A stretch of DNA of 20,680 nucleotides. Source: an uncultured Prevotella sp. Lineage in GTDB: Bacteria > Bacteroidota > Bacteroidia > Bacteroidales > Bacteroidaceae. The stretch spans positions 1 to 20,680 of the forward strand of contig CAAGLS010000101.1 in NCBI GenBank assembly GCA_900770845.1. The letters are read 5' to 3'. The notes under the pieces are model-generated. The model was not told the DNA's origin and ran no database searches. It saw only the letters and a list, made by a program, of their open reading frames with translations. The position numbers and the translations under genes were made by a program. Of the stretch, positions 7,536 to 15,854 are shown piece after piece; position 1 is the stretch's first letter, and the number at the start of each line of letters is the position of its first letter.

Positions 7536-8471
7536 ATGAAAAGGCTTTTATTAGTTTTATCCATTTTGAGTCTGTCTGCCCAGTGGGCGACAGCCCAGGA
7601 CGACTTGTATTTCACGCCGACGAAAGACCCAGAGCCTGTTCAAAGAAACTATGTGAATGAGAACAGGGGATACCCAGGCCAGGCTTGCCGCGACGTGGAC
7701 GAATATAACCGCGTGGGGAAATACCGCAGCCATTACCAAAAGATAGACGGCTCGGGCAACGACATCATCACCTTGCAAGGCGTGGGTGCCGACACCAGTT
7801 ATGTAGACACACTGTTCTACGGGCCGGAAGCCAATTGGAGCAGATACTACGATGACGACAGCTACAACGACTTCCGCTATAGCCGCATGATAGACTTCGA
7901 CTGGTGGGGCTGGCCCGCCTATTGGAGCTATAACTACATGTACTCTCCCTATTGGTGGACTTACGACTATTATGGATGGGGCGACCCATGGACGGCCGGC
8001 TACTGGAATTGGGGATGGCCCTACTATGGCTATTATCCTCGCTGGGGCTGGTTTGACCGCTACGGATGGGGATGGCCCTACTATTGGGGACGCCCCTACT
8101 ATTATACGTATTGGGACTGGGGAGGCCCCGGCTATTACAACAATGGCGGCGGCAACTTCCGCTATGGAGCCACTGGCACACGCAATCATGGAGGATGGGC
8201 TGGTCGAGCCACAGCCTCAGAAGCCACAGGCAGCCGCAGCGGCAACTTCTCGGGCTACCGCGGAAACAGGTCCGACCAGAGCTACGACAACAACTCTTTC
8301 GGCAACAATTCGCGCAACAGCAGTCCACGTGCCTCCTACCCCTCTTCGTCACGTTCGGGCAGCTCCTTCGGAGGAGGCTCATTCGGAGGCGGCTCACGTG
8401 GCTCATTCGGAGGCGGAGGCTCCTTTGGAGGCTCTCGCGGCGGAGGCGTGCGCATGGGCGGACGCAGATAA
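7536..8471 (+). CDS. Secreted Tyr/Trp-rich, Gly/Ser-rich low-complexity protein
   Basis: A 311-residue protein with a clear signal peptide (1 to about 20, ending ATAQ). Residues about 110-210 are extraordinarily rich in Tyr, Trp, Gly and Pro (repeats of the type WGWPYYG, YGWGWPYYWG). The last 100 residues are Gly/Ser/Arg/Asn-rich with GGGSFGG repeats, and it ends RMGGRR. I recall similar Bacteroidales proteins, some mislabelled vitellogenin-like in databases; no function is known to me. The composition suggests an extracytoplasmic, aromatic-glycine, possibly self-associating or matrix-like protein. It is 38 bases ahead of a FadL-family gene and probably co-transcribed with it. Confidence 0.85.
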   Translation: MKRLLLVLSILSLSAQWATAQDDLYFTPTKDPEPVQRNYVNENRGYPGQACRDVDEYNRVGKYRSHYQKIDGSGNDIITLQGVGADTSYVDTLFYGPEANWSRYYDDDSYNDFRYSRMIDFDWWGWPAYWSYNYMYSPYWWTYDYYGWGDPWTAGYWNWGWPYYGYYPRWGWFDRYGWGWPYYWGRPYYYTYWDWGGPGYYNNGGGNFRYGATGTRNHGGWAGRATASEATGSRSGNFSGYRGNRSDQSYDNNSFGNNSRNSSPRASYPSSSRSGSSFGGGSFGGGSRGSFGGGGSFGGSRGGGVRMGGRR

Positions 8472-8509
8472 ATCGATTGTGTAACTTTTAAACGAAATCA
8501 ACCCAAAAT

Positions 8510-10144
8510 ATGAGAAAGACTTATTTGATATTCTGTTCAGCTCTCTTGGCCACGGCTCCTGCCATGGCACAAGAGACCTACGAAAACGCAAAGATAGCCC
8601 AAAAGGACCTCAATGGTACAGCACGCTACGTGGGTATGGGCGGCGCACTTGAGGCCTTGGGCGCAGACCTGAGCACAATGGGCACGAACCCCGCTGGCAT
8701 TGGCCTCTACAAGCATTCGGCAGCAGGGGTCTCCGCAGGACTGCAAATCCAAAGCAACGCCCACGACTTCGCCAACGGCAACACCACCAACGCCTCGTTC
8801 GACCAGGGAGGCTTCGTGTGGTCCACACGCTCGGGACGAAAGAGCTTCCTCAACTTCGGCTTCAACTACACCAAGAGCCGCAACTTCGATTTCATCCTCT
8901 CAGCCGACAACAGCCTCCGCGGAGGTTCCATCAGCAAGCACTCCTACCTAAAGAACATGCTTGGCAACGTCAATCAAGGAGGATTCTACATCGACAAGAA
9001 CACCAACGGCGAATACATTGGCTATGAGAATGCGTCGAGTTCCTACACGTCGCCCAACTTCACGCAGTTGGACTACCTGCTCTGGAACGCTTTCATCACG
9101 GATCCCAACACGGGGGTTGCGGGATACAACGAGGCCAGCCGCTACAACTTTGACCGCGCCCACACGGGCTACATCGGCCAATACGACTTCAACATCAGCG
9201 GCAACCTCAACGACCGCGTGTTCCTCGGCGTCACATTCGGACTCTATGATGTCCACTACAAGGGCAACAGCGTCTACACAGAAAGCCTCATCAACAGCAC
9301 AGGCCAAGACGCAGGACAGCTCACCATCAACGACAGCCGCAAGATTACAGGCACAGGATTCGACATCAAGTTTGGTGCCATCTTCCGTCCCATCGAGGAG
9401 TCTCCCTTCCGCATCGGCCTCTATGTACATACACCAACATGGTACGACTTGACCACCGAGAACTACACCGTAATCAACAACGGCTCCTCTGTGGGTGCCT
9501 ACGACGAGGGACACAGTGGCGAGAGCTACGATTACAAGGTGTTCACGCCCTGGCGCTTCGGCTTCAGCTTGGGCCATACAGTGGGCAATTACCTCGCCCT
9601 GGGAGCCACCTACGAGTATGCCGACTATTCCACCATCAAGAGCCGTATCAACACGGACGACTACTACGATGACTGGTCGGGCACGTGGTCTTCCTCAAGC
9701 GACAACGACAGGGTGATGAACAACCACACCGAGCGCACGCTCAAGGGAGTCAGCACGCTCAAGTTGGGAGCTGAGTACAAGCCCGTCAAGGACTTGGCCA
9801 TCCGCGTGGGTTACAACTACGTGTCGAGCCTCTACAAGAAGAGCGGCTTCAAGGACAACACCTTGCCCTCAGAAGGCAGCTACTATGCCTCCATGGACGA
9901 CTACACCAACTGGAAAGACCTGAACCGCATCACCTGCGGCTTAGGCTACGTGCTTGGCAAGTTCACCCTTGACTTCGCCTATCAGTATTCCACACAGAAA
10001 GGCGACTTCTATCCCTTCGCTCCGCTTACCGCTACGACCACCGACGACTCGGGCAAGGCCATCAGCGAGACAAACGTTACCTCCGCCACCAGCGTGAAGA
10101 ACAATCGCCATCAGTTGCTTTTCACCCTCGGCTATCGATTCTAA
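8510..10144 (+). CDS. FadL/OmpP1-family outer membrane transport protein
   Basis: The 544-residue product has a signal peptide (about 1-21, ending AMAQ), then the N-terminal plug-like segment with ALGADLSTMGTNPAGIG, containing the NPAG motif of FadL/OmpP1/TodX proteins. The rest is a long series of alternating beta strands rich in Tyr and Asn, ending in HQLLFTLGYRF; a terminal aromatic Phe is the usual outer membrane beta-barrel signal. Members carry hydrophobic compounds across the outer membrane. In Bacteroidales some are labelled hemin receptor without proof. The substrate is unknown. A strong terminator follows 27 bases after the stop. Confidence 0.87.
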   Translation: MRKTYLIFCSALLATAPAMAQETYENAKIAQKDLNGTARYVGMGGALEALGADLSTMGTNPAGIGLYKHSAAGVSAGLQIQSNAHDFANGNTTNASFDQGGFVWSTRSGRKSFLNFGFNYTKSRNFDFILSADNSLRGGSISKHSYLKNMLGNVNQGGFYIDKNTNGEYIGYENASSSYTSPNFTQLDYLLWNAFITDPNTGVAGYNEASRYNFDRAHTGYIGQYDFNISGNLNDRVFLGVTFGLYDVHYKGNSVYTESLINSTGQDAGQLTINDSRKITGTGFDIKFGAIFRPIEESPFRIGLYVHTPTWYDLTTENYTVINNGSSVGAYDEGHSGESYDYKVFTPWRFGFSLGHTVGNYLALGATYEYADYSTIKSRINTDDYYDDWSGTWSSSSDNDRVMNNHTERTLKGVSTLKLGAEYKPVKDLAIRVGYNYVSSLYKKSGFKDNTLPSEGSYYASMDDYTNWKDLNRITCGLGYVLGKFTLDFAYQYSTQKGDFYPFAPLTATTTDDSGKAISETNVTSATSVKNNRHQLLFTLGYRF

Positions 10145-10171
10145 GCTCATTACAACTCTACTTCAATATGA

Positions 10172-10201
10172 CCGCTCCCACAATCCGTGGGAGCGGTTTT
10201 T
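10172..10201 (+). terminator. Rho-independent terminator after the FadL-family gene
   Basis: A perfect 10-bp stem, CCGCTCCCAC (10172-10181) with GTGGGAGCGG (10187-10196), a 5-base loop and a run of five T (10197-10201). It closes the 7536-10144 operon. Confidence 0.92.
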
Positions 10202-10453
10202 CGTTGCTTTCCCTTTTTCATCGCAACCTACCCTCCAGCCTATCCGTCCTTTGCGTCCGCTTGATAACTACTGCCAGGGGCCTCCAATTCTCTGTGGTTT
10301 GCTGTAGAAGACACAAAATCGAGCCCCAGACAAAGATTTATAAGGAGAAAGGATGGCCGAATGCAAAAGTTTTGTTACTTTTGCCATCAAGTTTGGATAT
10401 AGCCGCCATCGTTAGGCGGATATGCAAGCAATAACCAATTTAGAGCGACAAGC
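10202..10453. promoter_or_regulatory. thrA upstream region with promoter and leader hairpin
   Basis: TACTTTTG at 10376-10383 matches TAnnTTTG; no TTTG box stands 19-21 bases upstream. The transcript would start near 10390 and carry a leader of about 65 bases. That leader contains a hairpin CCGCC (10403-10407) with GGCGG (10415-10419), extendable by ATAT on both sides. There is no T run after it and no Thr/Ile-rich leader peptide that I can see, so attenuation is not supported. The rest of the region contains nothing recognisable. Confidence 0.5.
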
Positions 10454-12889
10454 ATGAAAGTGATGAAATTCGGCGGAACATCTGTAGGTTCCGTAAAAAG
10501 TATTCTCAGTGTGAGACAAATTGTAGAGAAAGCAGCGAGGCGGGAATCCGTCATCGTTGTGGTCTCGGCCTTAGGCGGCATCACCGACCAGCTGCTGCGC
10601 ACTGCCCGCATGGCGCGCGACGGCGACGAGGAATGGAAAGCATCCTACCAGCAGATGGTGCAACGCCACCATTCCATGATTGACACGATATTCTCAGACC
10701 CTATTGACAAGGTTGAGCTTTTCAACCAGACCGACGCTCTGCTTGAGCAGTTGCGCAGCATCTTCTTTGGCGTGAATCTGATACAGGACTTGAGCCAAAG
10801 GACAGAAGACGTGATTGTGAGCTACGGCGAGCGGCTGTCGTCGAGAATCACCGCACGCCTCATCCAAGGCAGCCGCTGGTATGACGCCTTCACTTTCATC
10901 AAGACGGTAGACGTTGGTGGCAAGCATGTACTCGACGCCGACGTGACCTACGAGCTGGTGCGCCAAGCCTTTGCCGACGCTCCGCGCGTCTGCCTTGTGC
11001 CAGGATTCATCGCCACCGACCGCAAGTCGGGAGAAATCACCAACTTGGGGCGCGGTGGCAGCGACTACACGGCCTCCATCATCGCTGCGGCCCTTGATGC
11101 CGATGCCCTGGAAATATGGACAGACGTGGACGGTTTTATGACCGCCGACCCAAAGGTAATCAAGACCGCCTACACCATCAACGAGTTGAGCTATATAGAG
11201 GCCATGGAACTCTGCAACTTCGGAGCCAAGGTGGTCTATCCCCCAACGATCTATCCCGTTTGCATCAAGCACATCCCCATCAGCGTGCGCAACACATTCA
11301 ACCCCTCGGGCAAAGGCACCATCATCAAGGACAAGATAGCCAACGACGGCAAGCCCATCAAAGGCATCTCATCCATCAGAGGCACCTCGCTCATCACCGT
11401 GTCGGGACTGTCGATGGTGGGCGTGATTGGCGTGAACCGCCGAATCTTCTCCACGCTGGCCCAGGAGGGCATCAGCGTGTTCTTGGTTGCCCAGGCCTCA
11501 TCAGAGAACTCCACGTCAATCGGTATGCGCGACGAGGATGTCGACAGGGCCGTAGACGTGCTCAACAGGGAGTTCGCGCTGGAGATAGAAGACGGGCGCA
11601 TGTTTCCCATGCACGCTGAGAGCGGACTGGCCACCATCGGCATCGTGGGAGAGAACATGAAGCACACCCCCAGCATAGCGGGAAAGCTCTTCGGCGTGTT
11701 GGGGCGCTCAGGCATCTCGGTCATTTCTTGTGCGCAGGGAGCTTCAGAGACCAACATATCATTCGTCATAGAAGGCAAATACTTGAGGAAGGCGCTCAAC
11801 GTGATTCACGACTCGTTCTTCCTCTCAGAATACAAGGTGCTCAACCTCTTCATCTGCGGCGTGGGAACGGTGGGCGGCAAGCTCATCGAGCAGATACGCC
11901 AGCAATATGAGAGGCTGAAGGAGACCTCACGGCTGAAGCTCAATGTGGTGGGCATCGCCTCATCGCACCACGCCATCTTCAACCGCGACGGCCTGGACTT
12001 AGGCCACTACCGGGAGCAGTTGGACGAGTCGGACGAGAGCAATGCCGGCAAGCTGCGCGACAGCGTGGTGGGCATGAACATCTTCAACTCGGTGTTTGTG
12101 GACTGCACGGCCTCAAAAGAGATTTCTGACCTATACCAAGACTTGTTGGAACACAACATCAGCGTGATTGCCGCCAACAAGCTCGCCGCCAGCTCCAACT
12201 ATGAGGACTATCTCCAGCTGAAGCGGACAGCATTGCAGCGAGGGGTGAAGTTCCGCTTTGAGACCAACGTTGGCGCAGGACTACCCATCATCGGCACCAT
12301 CAACGACCTGCTCAATTCGGGCGACACGGTGCTGAAGATAGAGGCAGTGCTGAGTGGAACCCTCAACTTCATCTTCAACGAGTTGTCGGTCGATGTTCCC
12401 TTCTCCGAGACCGTCAGGCGGGCTGTGGAGCAAGGCTACAGCGAACCTGACCCAAGAGTGGACTTGAGTGGTACCGACGTGATACGCAAACTGGTCATCC
12501 TCACCCGCGAGTCGGGCTACCGCATCGAGCAGACCGACGTGGAGCGCAACCTCTTTGTTCCCGAGAACTACCTGAGGGGCAGCTTGGAGGAGTTTTGGCA
12601 GCGTCTACCACAGTTGGACTCGGGCTTTGAGCAACGCCGCAAGCAGTTGGAAAGAGAAGGAAAGCGCTGGCGCTTCGTGGCCGAAATGGAGGCTGGAAAG
12701 GCCAAGGTAGGCTTGAAGGCCTTTGGCCCGGAGAGTCCCTTCTACAATTTGGAGGGAAGCAACAATGTGGTGCTTCTCACCACGGCGCGCTATAAGGAAT
12801 ATCCCATGCAGATACAAGGCTACGGAGCTGGAGCCGATGTGACGGCAGCCGGCGTGTTGGCCAACATCATGAGCATAGCGAACATCTGA
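10454..12889 (+). CDS. thrA: Bifunctional aspartokinase / homoserine dehydrogenase
   Basis: An 811-residue fusion. The N-terminal aspartokinase starts MKVMKFGGTSVGSVKS, with GRGGSDYTAS near 199-208 and WTDVDG near 221-226. ACT regulatory segments occupy about 310-460. The homoserine dehydrogenase starts with the dinucleotide-binding motif ICGVGTVGG (about 466-474), then GAGLPIIGTINDL (about 604-616), SGTLNFIFNELS (about 633-644) and EPDPRVDLSGTD (about 663-674). It catalyses the first and third steps from aspartate to homoserine, and threonine feedback control is usual for this architecture. The homoserine kinase or phosphoglycerate-mutase-like gene and thrC that often follow it in Bacteroidales are absent here; 132 bases later comes a thioesterase. 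Confidence 0.95.
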   Translation: MKVMKFGGTSVGSVKSILSVRQIVEKAARRESVIVVVSALGGITDQLLRTARMARDGDEEWKASYQQMVQRHHSMIDTIFSDPIDKVELFNQTDALLEQLRSIFFGVNLIQDLSQRTEDVIVSYGERLSSRITARLIQGSRWYDAFTFIKTVDVGGKHVLDADVTYELVRQAFADAPRVCLVPGFIATDRKSGEITNLGRGGSDYTASIIAAALDADALEIWTDVDGFMTADPKVIKTAYTINELSYIEAMELCNFGAKVVYPPTIYPVCIKHIPISVRNTFNPSGKGTIIKDKIANDGKPIKGISSIRGTSLITVSGLSMVGVIGVNRRIFSTLAQEGISVFLVAQASSENSTSIGMRDEDVDRAVDVLNREFALEIEDGRMFPMHAESGLATIGIVGENMKHTPSIAGKLFGVLGRSGISVISCAQGASETNISFVIEGKYLRKALNVIHDSFFLSEYKVLNLFICGVGTVGGKLIEQIRQQYERLKETSRLKLNVVGIASSHHAIFNRDGLDLGHYREQLDESDESNAGKLRDSVVGMNIFNSVFVDCTASKEISDLYQDLLEHNISVIAANKLAASSNYEDYLQLKRTALQRGVKFRFETNVGAGLPIIGTINDLLNSGDTVLKIEAVLSGTLNFIFNELSVDVPFSETVRRAVEQGYSEPDPRVDLSGTDVIRKLVILTRESGYRIEQTDVERNLFVPENYLRGSLEEFWQRLPQLDSGFEQRRKQLEREGKRWRFVAEMEAGKAKVGLKAFGPESPFYNLEGSNNVVLLTTARYKEYPMQIQGYGAGADVTAAGVLANIMSIANI

Positions 12890-13021
12890 CCCATGCACAA
12901 TCGGCGACGATGCCCCAGCTTCCCGACTGATTCCATGAAAGGAACCAAGCAGGTCGAGGCCATGCCCAACGATTCAAGGCGATAAAGATTTTTCTTCTGA
13001 ACAAGAACAAATAAAAGAAAG

Positions 13022-13450
13022 ATGGAAGAGATAGTATATCATCACAGATTTCCCATTCAGTTGAGGTTTTTCGACGCCGACCAGTTCGGCCACGTCAACA
13101 ACTCCATATTCTTTCAGTATTACGACACGGCAAAGATGGACTATCTCCACGAGGCGTGTCCCAACATGCAGCACCACTATGCCATTGTGGTCGTACACTT
13201 AGAAGCAGACTTCATGTCGCAGGTCTTCACTGACAACCATGTGGAAGTGCAGACAGCCGTCACCCACATCGGCCACAAGAGTTTCACGTTGATGCAACGG
13301 CTTGTAGACTCCGACACGAAAGAAGTGAAGTGTGTGGGCAAGACCATCATGGTGGCTTACGACACGGAGAAGAACGAGTCAATGGAGATTCCCCAAGACT
13401 GGATAGAGGGCATCAACAAGTATGAGGGACGGGAACTGAGAGACCTATAA
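13022..13450 (+). CDS. Acyl-CoA thioesterase, hotdog fold (4HBT family)
   Basis: The 142-residue product has the length and signature of FadM/YbgC-type single hotdog-domain thioesterases. RFFDADQFGHVNN (15-27) holds the expected catalytic aspartate (D20 of the D-x-D pair) and the H-V-N-N helix start, followed by YYDTAKMDYL on the hotdog helix. Such enzymes hydrolyse acyl-CoA thioesters in the cytoplasm; the acyl specificity cannot be judged. The start is the ATG after an A-rich leader (AAAGAAAG), with no strong ribosome site. It may be read through from thrA or have its own unrecognised promoter. Confidence 0.88.
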   Translation: MEEIVYHHRFPIQLRFFDADQFGHVNNSIFFQYYDTAKMDYLHEACPNMQHHYAIVVVHLEADFMSQVFTDNHVEVQTAVTHIGHKSFTLMQRLVDSDTKEVKCVGKTIMVAYDTEKNESMEIPQDWIEGINKYEGRELRDL

Positions 13451-13479
13451 TAAGATAGGAGTAGACCAAGTTTGGAGTC

Positions 13480-13503
13480 TCCCATCAGCGGATGCGGCTT
13501 TTT
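13480..13503 (+). terminator. Weak candidate terminator after the thioesterase gene
   Basis: An imperfect stem around CCCATC/GATGCGG with loop AGCG, one C-C mismatch, followed by CTTTTTAT. The stem is short, so this is only a candidate boundary between the thioesterase and the kinase/peptidase/PqqD operon. Confidence 0.35.
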
Positions 13504-13561
13504 ATCTGCATGACAACCATCAATCATGACATCATCAATTGTGAATTATAAATTTTGAATT

Positions 13562-14002
13562 ATGAGAAAATACGTTTTGTTACTGATACTCGCATGGGCG
13601 ATAGGCCTTACGGCCACTGCCCAGTCGTACAAGAACCGCCCCTGCTACATGTTTGGCTTGGCGGCCTCCTTCAACGACTCCACCATCTATGTCACCGACA
13701 TCCAGCACCTCGACGGGGCGTGGCTCTACAACCACGAGATGTTCCTCTTCGGACGCGACCAATATGCCTACCAGCTCCGTGACGCCCTCAAGGCGAAGGG
13801 ATTCTCCAACCCCACGGTCAGCATATTCTTCTCGAAGAAGAAAAAGGAGATAGAGAAGAAATATCTGAAAATGAAGAAGCGCTACTCCAAGAACGGAGCC
13901 TACAACATCAAGTACCTCTCCACGCAGGACTTCCTCTTCTCCGCCCAGAAGCCCGACGACGCGCTGCTCAACGCCAAAGAAGACAAGCCTGAGAAGAAAT
14001 GA
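13562..14002 (+). CDS. Small secreted protein leading the kinase/peptidase/PqqD operon
   Basis: The 146-residue product starts MRKYVLLLILAWAIGLTATA, a clear Sec signal peptide ending ATAQ. The mature part contains an aromatic, polar N-terminal region (CYMFGLAASFNDSTIYVTDI), a predicted helical QYAYQLRDALKAKGF stretch and a very lysine-rich C-terminal third (KKKKEIEKKYLKMKKRY, ending KPEKK). I do not recognise a named family. Its stop overlaps the kinase start (ATGA, 13999-14002), so it is translated with that cluster and probably belongs to the same process, perhaps as a periplasmic partner. An imperfect promoter (TAaatTTTG, 13549-13557) sits just ahead of the ATG. Confidence 0.8.
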   Translation: MRKYVLLLILAWAIGLTATAQSYKNRPCYMFGLAASFNDSTIYVTDIQHLDGAWLYNHEMFLFGRDQYAYQLRDALKAKGFSNPTVSIFFSKKKKEIEKKYLKMKKRYSKNGAYNIKYLSTQDFLFSAQKPDDALLNAKEDKPEKK

Positions 14003-14901
14003 ACGGCCAGACGACAACCCACTTTTTCCGAATCGCCGAACTGCACGTGAAGCTCACGTTCCAGCCCTCGGCGCGCAACTCCATCAGACTTCTCCCCTCG
14101 TTCAGGGTCTTCGCAAGCGAGCCTGTTCCAGAGAGCGAGGTGTTCTTCCAGCTCGACATCGACGACAGTCTTCGGCCCGTACCCAAGGAACAGCGCTCGC
14201 TCATCCGGGATTTCGACACCGGCAACGGCGTCATCACGGTCAACCTGCTCAATGATGGGGGCTACCAGTATGTCATCAAGGACACCAACGGCTACAGCTG
14301 CGCGCTGCTCATCTCCGACAAGGAATTCCGCCACTGCCGCTGCGCCCTCAATGGCAATTACGACATGCGCGCCTACGGCCTCAACTCGGTCCTGATGCTG
14401 GTCTTCGCCTTTGCCGGGGCGCGTGAGGACGTACTGTTGGTCCATGCATCCGTGGTGCGCCACCGGGGATGGGGCTACCCCTTCATTGCCAAGAGCGGGA
14501 CAGGAAAGAGTACCCAGGTGAGTTCCTGGCTGCGCTTCATTCCCGGCTGCGACCTGATGAACGACGACAATCCCGTCATCCGCATCCTCGCCGACGGCAA
14601 GCCCTACATCTATGGAAGTCCTTGGAGCGGAAAGACACCCTGCTACCGCGACGTCAAGGCTCCCCTTGGAGCCGTGACCCGCATCGACCGCGCCCCAAGC
14701 AACAGCGTGGAGCGGCTGAGTCCCGTAGAGGCATTCACGTCTTTCCTTCCCTCCTGCTCTTCCATGAAATGGGATGTGGACATCTACGACAAAATCTGCG
14801 ACACCGTGATTCGCGTCGTGGAGACCACCCCGGTCTACACCCTCCACTGCCTGCCCGACGAGGAAGCCGCACGATTGTGCCATAAAACCATTGCAAGATG
14901 A
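13999..14901 (+). CDS. HprK-like P-loop kinase
   Basis: The 300-residue product resembles the HPr kinase/phosphorylase-related proteins found in peptide-modification clusters. LLVHASVV (146-153) leads into a Walker A loop AKSGTGKST (164-172), then NDDNPVIR (188-195, the acidic catalytic or metal pair), GSPWSGK (206-212) and a closing HCLPDEEA segment (283-290). The first 145 residues form a separate N-terminal domain, unlike HPr kinase proper. Relatives such as the lasso-peptide kinases phosphorylate serine in a precursor peptide; the target here is unknown. The start codon overlaps the upstream stop and the stop overlaps the peptidase start, both as ATGA. Confidence 0.8.
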   Translation: MNGQTTTHFFRIAELHVKLTFQPSARNSIRLLPSFRVFASEPVPESEVFFQLDIDDSLRPVPKEQRSLIRDFDTGNGVITVNLLNDGGYQYVIKDTNGYSCALLISDKEFRHCRCALNGNYDMRAYGLNSVLMLVFAFAGAREDVLLVHASVVRHRGWGYPFIAKSGTGKSTQVSSWLRFIPGCDLMNDDNPVIRILADGKPYIYGSPWSGKTPCYRDVKAPLGAVTRIDRAPSNSVERLSPVEAFTSFLPSCSSMKWDVDIYDKICDTVIRVVETTPVYTLHCLPDEEAARLCHKTIAR

Positions 14902-15362
14902 AACAAGTCACTTACGACAATGCCGTACTGCTGCCGCAGATGGTGCAGCTCATCAACGAAGGGCACACCGTAACCCTGCGCCTAAAGGGCTTCTCCATGA
15001 GGCCTTTCTTGGAGGATGGGCGCGACAAGGCCGTCCTCGCCCAAGTGGGGCATCCCAAGGTGGGCGACCCCGTGCTGGCCGAAACCTACAAAGGCCACTT
15101 CGTGCTACACCGCATCATCAGCATCCAGGGCGACAAGGTCACCCTGCGCGGCGACGGCAATCTCGGAGTGGAGCAATGCCACTTGCAGGACATCAGGGCA
15201 TCAGTGGTGGGATTCTACCGAAAAGGCAGGAAAAAGCTCGACCTGACCACGGGCCGCAAATGGAAGACCTATTCCTGGCTGTGGATGCGCCTGTTCCCAA
15301 TCCGGCGCTATCTCCTCGCCGCCTACCGCAGGATATGGATTCCCTTGTTCGGCGCAATGTAA
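14898..15362 (+). CDS. S24/S26-type peptidase, signal peptidase-like
   Basis: The 154-residue product has the S26 box GFSMRPFL (31-38) with Ser33 as nucleophile, KVGDPVLAE, and FVLHRIISI with His71 where bacterial leader peptidase has its lysine. GDGN follows at 85-88. A Ser-His dyad is the SipW/eukaryotic-signalase type (S26B). There is no N-terminal membrane helix, but the C terminus is hydrophobic and basic (RRYLLAAYRRIWIPLF), which may bind the membrane. In this context it could cleave a leader from a modified peptide or the neighbouring secreted protein. The start overlaps the kinase stop (ATGA, 14898-14901). Confidence 0.8.
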   Translation: MKQVTYDNAVLLPQMVQLINEGHTVTLRLKGFSMRPFLEDGRDKAVLAQVGHPKVGDPVLAETYKGHFVLHRIISIQGDKVTLRGDGNLGVEQCHLQDIRASVVGFYRKGRKKLDLTTGRKWKTYSWLWMRLFPIRRYLLAAYRRIWIPLFGAM

Positions 15363-15439
15363 TCAAAAGACCTATCGCCGCCATCAGCCCACTAGTCTCA
15401 CCACCACCAATAGGAAGCAAACCAAAAAACTATAATAAA

Positions 15440-15709
15440 ATGAAAATCAAACCAGGATTCAGCCTTCGCAAGATATGTGGCGTAAACATACTGATTGCAG
15501 AAGGGAAAGAGAACATCGATTTCACAAGTGTCATCAACATGAACGAAAGTTCGGCCTATCTTTGGAACCATTTGCAGGGAAAAGACTTTACCACCGACGA
15601 CATGACCCGGTTGCTCACCGAAGAATACGAGGTAGACGATGCCACAGCACACAAAGACAGCGAGACCTTGGCCAGGCAATGGATAGACGCAGGCATCTGC
15701 GAACCCTAA
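15440..15709 (+). CDS. PqqD-family peptide-binding protein (RRE fold)
   Basis: The 89-residue product has the PqqD pattern: a basic start (KIKPGFSLRKI), a beta hairpin, then INMNESSAYLWNHLQG (32-47) and alternating helices ending LARQWIDAGIC. PqqD domains bind the leader of ribosomally made peptides and present them to modifying enzymes. The frame is open upstream to 14891, but that part overlaps the peptidase gene in another frame; the ATG at 15440 matches the domain start and follows a 77-base gap. No precursor peptide or radical SAM gene is next to it. Together with the kinase and peptidase it forms a recognisable three-gene set. Confidence 0.85.
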   Translation: MKIKPGFSLRKICGVNILIAEGKENIDFTSVINMNESSAYLWNHLQGKDFTTDDMTRLLTEEYEVDDATAHKDSETLARQWIDAGICEP

Positions 15710-15854
15710 TAAAAGAAAGGAGACAGGAGATTTGTCGGGCGCCACGCCTGTCGACTCACGGGTGTGGAGTCGGCGGCAGAGCGCGGACAGCTCCTAACTC
15801 CCCAACTCAAACAGGACTCCCAACTCACACTGGAGTTCCCAACTTGACAGACTC
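15710..15854. repeat. Intergenic region with degenerate ACTCCcAACT repeats and small hairpins
   Basis: Between pqqD-like and the converging TPR gene, variants of CTCCTAACTCCCCAACTC, GACTCCCAACTC and GAGTTCCCAACTTGAC recur between about 15789 and 15858. Two short hairpins precede them: GACAGG/CCTGTC (15721-15751) and GACTC/GAGTC (15753-15771). No T run follows either, so a terminator is not established. Confidence 0.45.

Noticed and set aside
7557..8406. Minus-strand frames of about 210 codons opposite the Tyr/Trp-rich gene
   Set aside because: Low-complexity mirror translations of the plus-strand gene, without start context.
13900..14883. 327-codon minus-strand open frame
   Set aside because: Shadow of the HprK-like kinase gene, which has clear motifs on the plus strand.
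14891..15439. Long upstream extension of the PqqD frame
   Set aside because: It overlaps the S26 peptidase gene and reads as Arg/Pro/Gly-rich shadow sequence; the PqqD domain starts at 15440.
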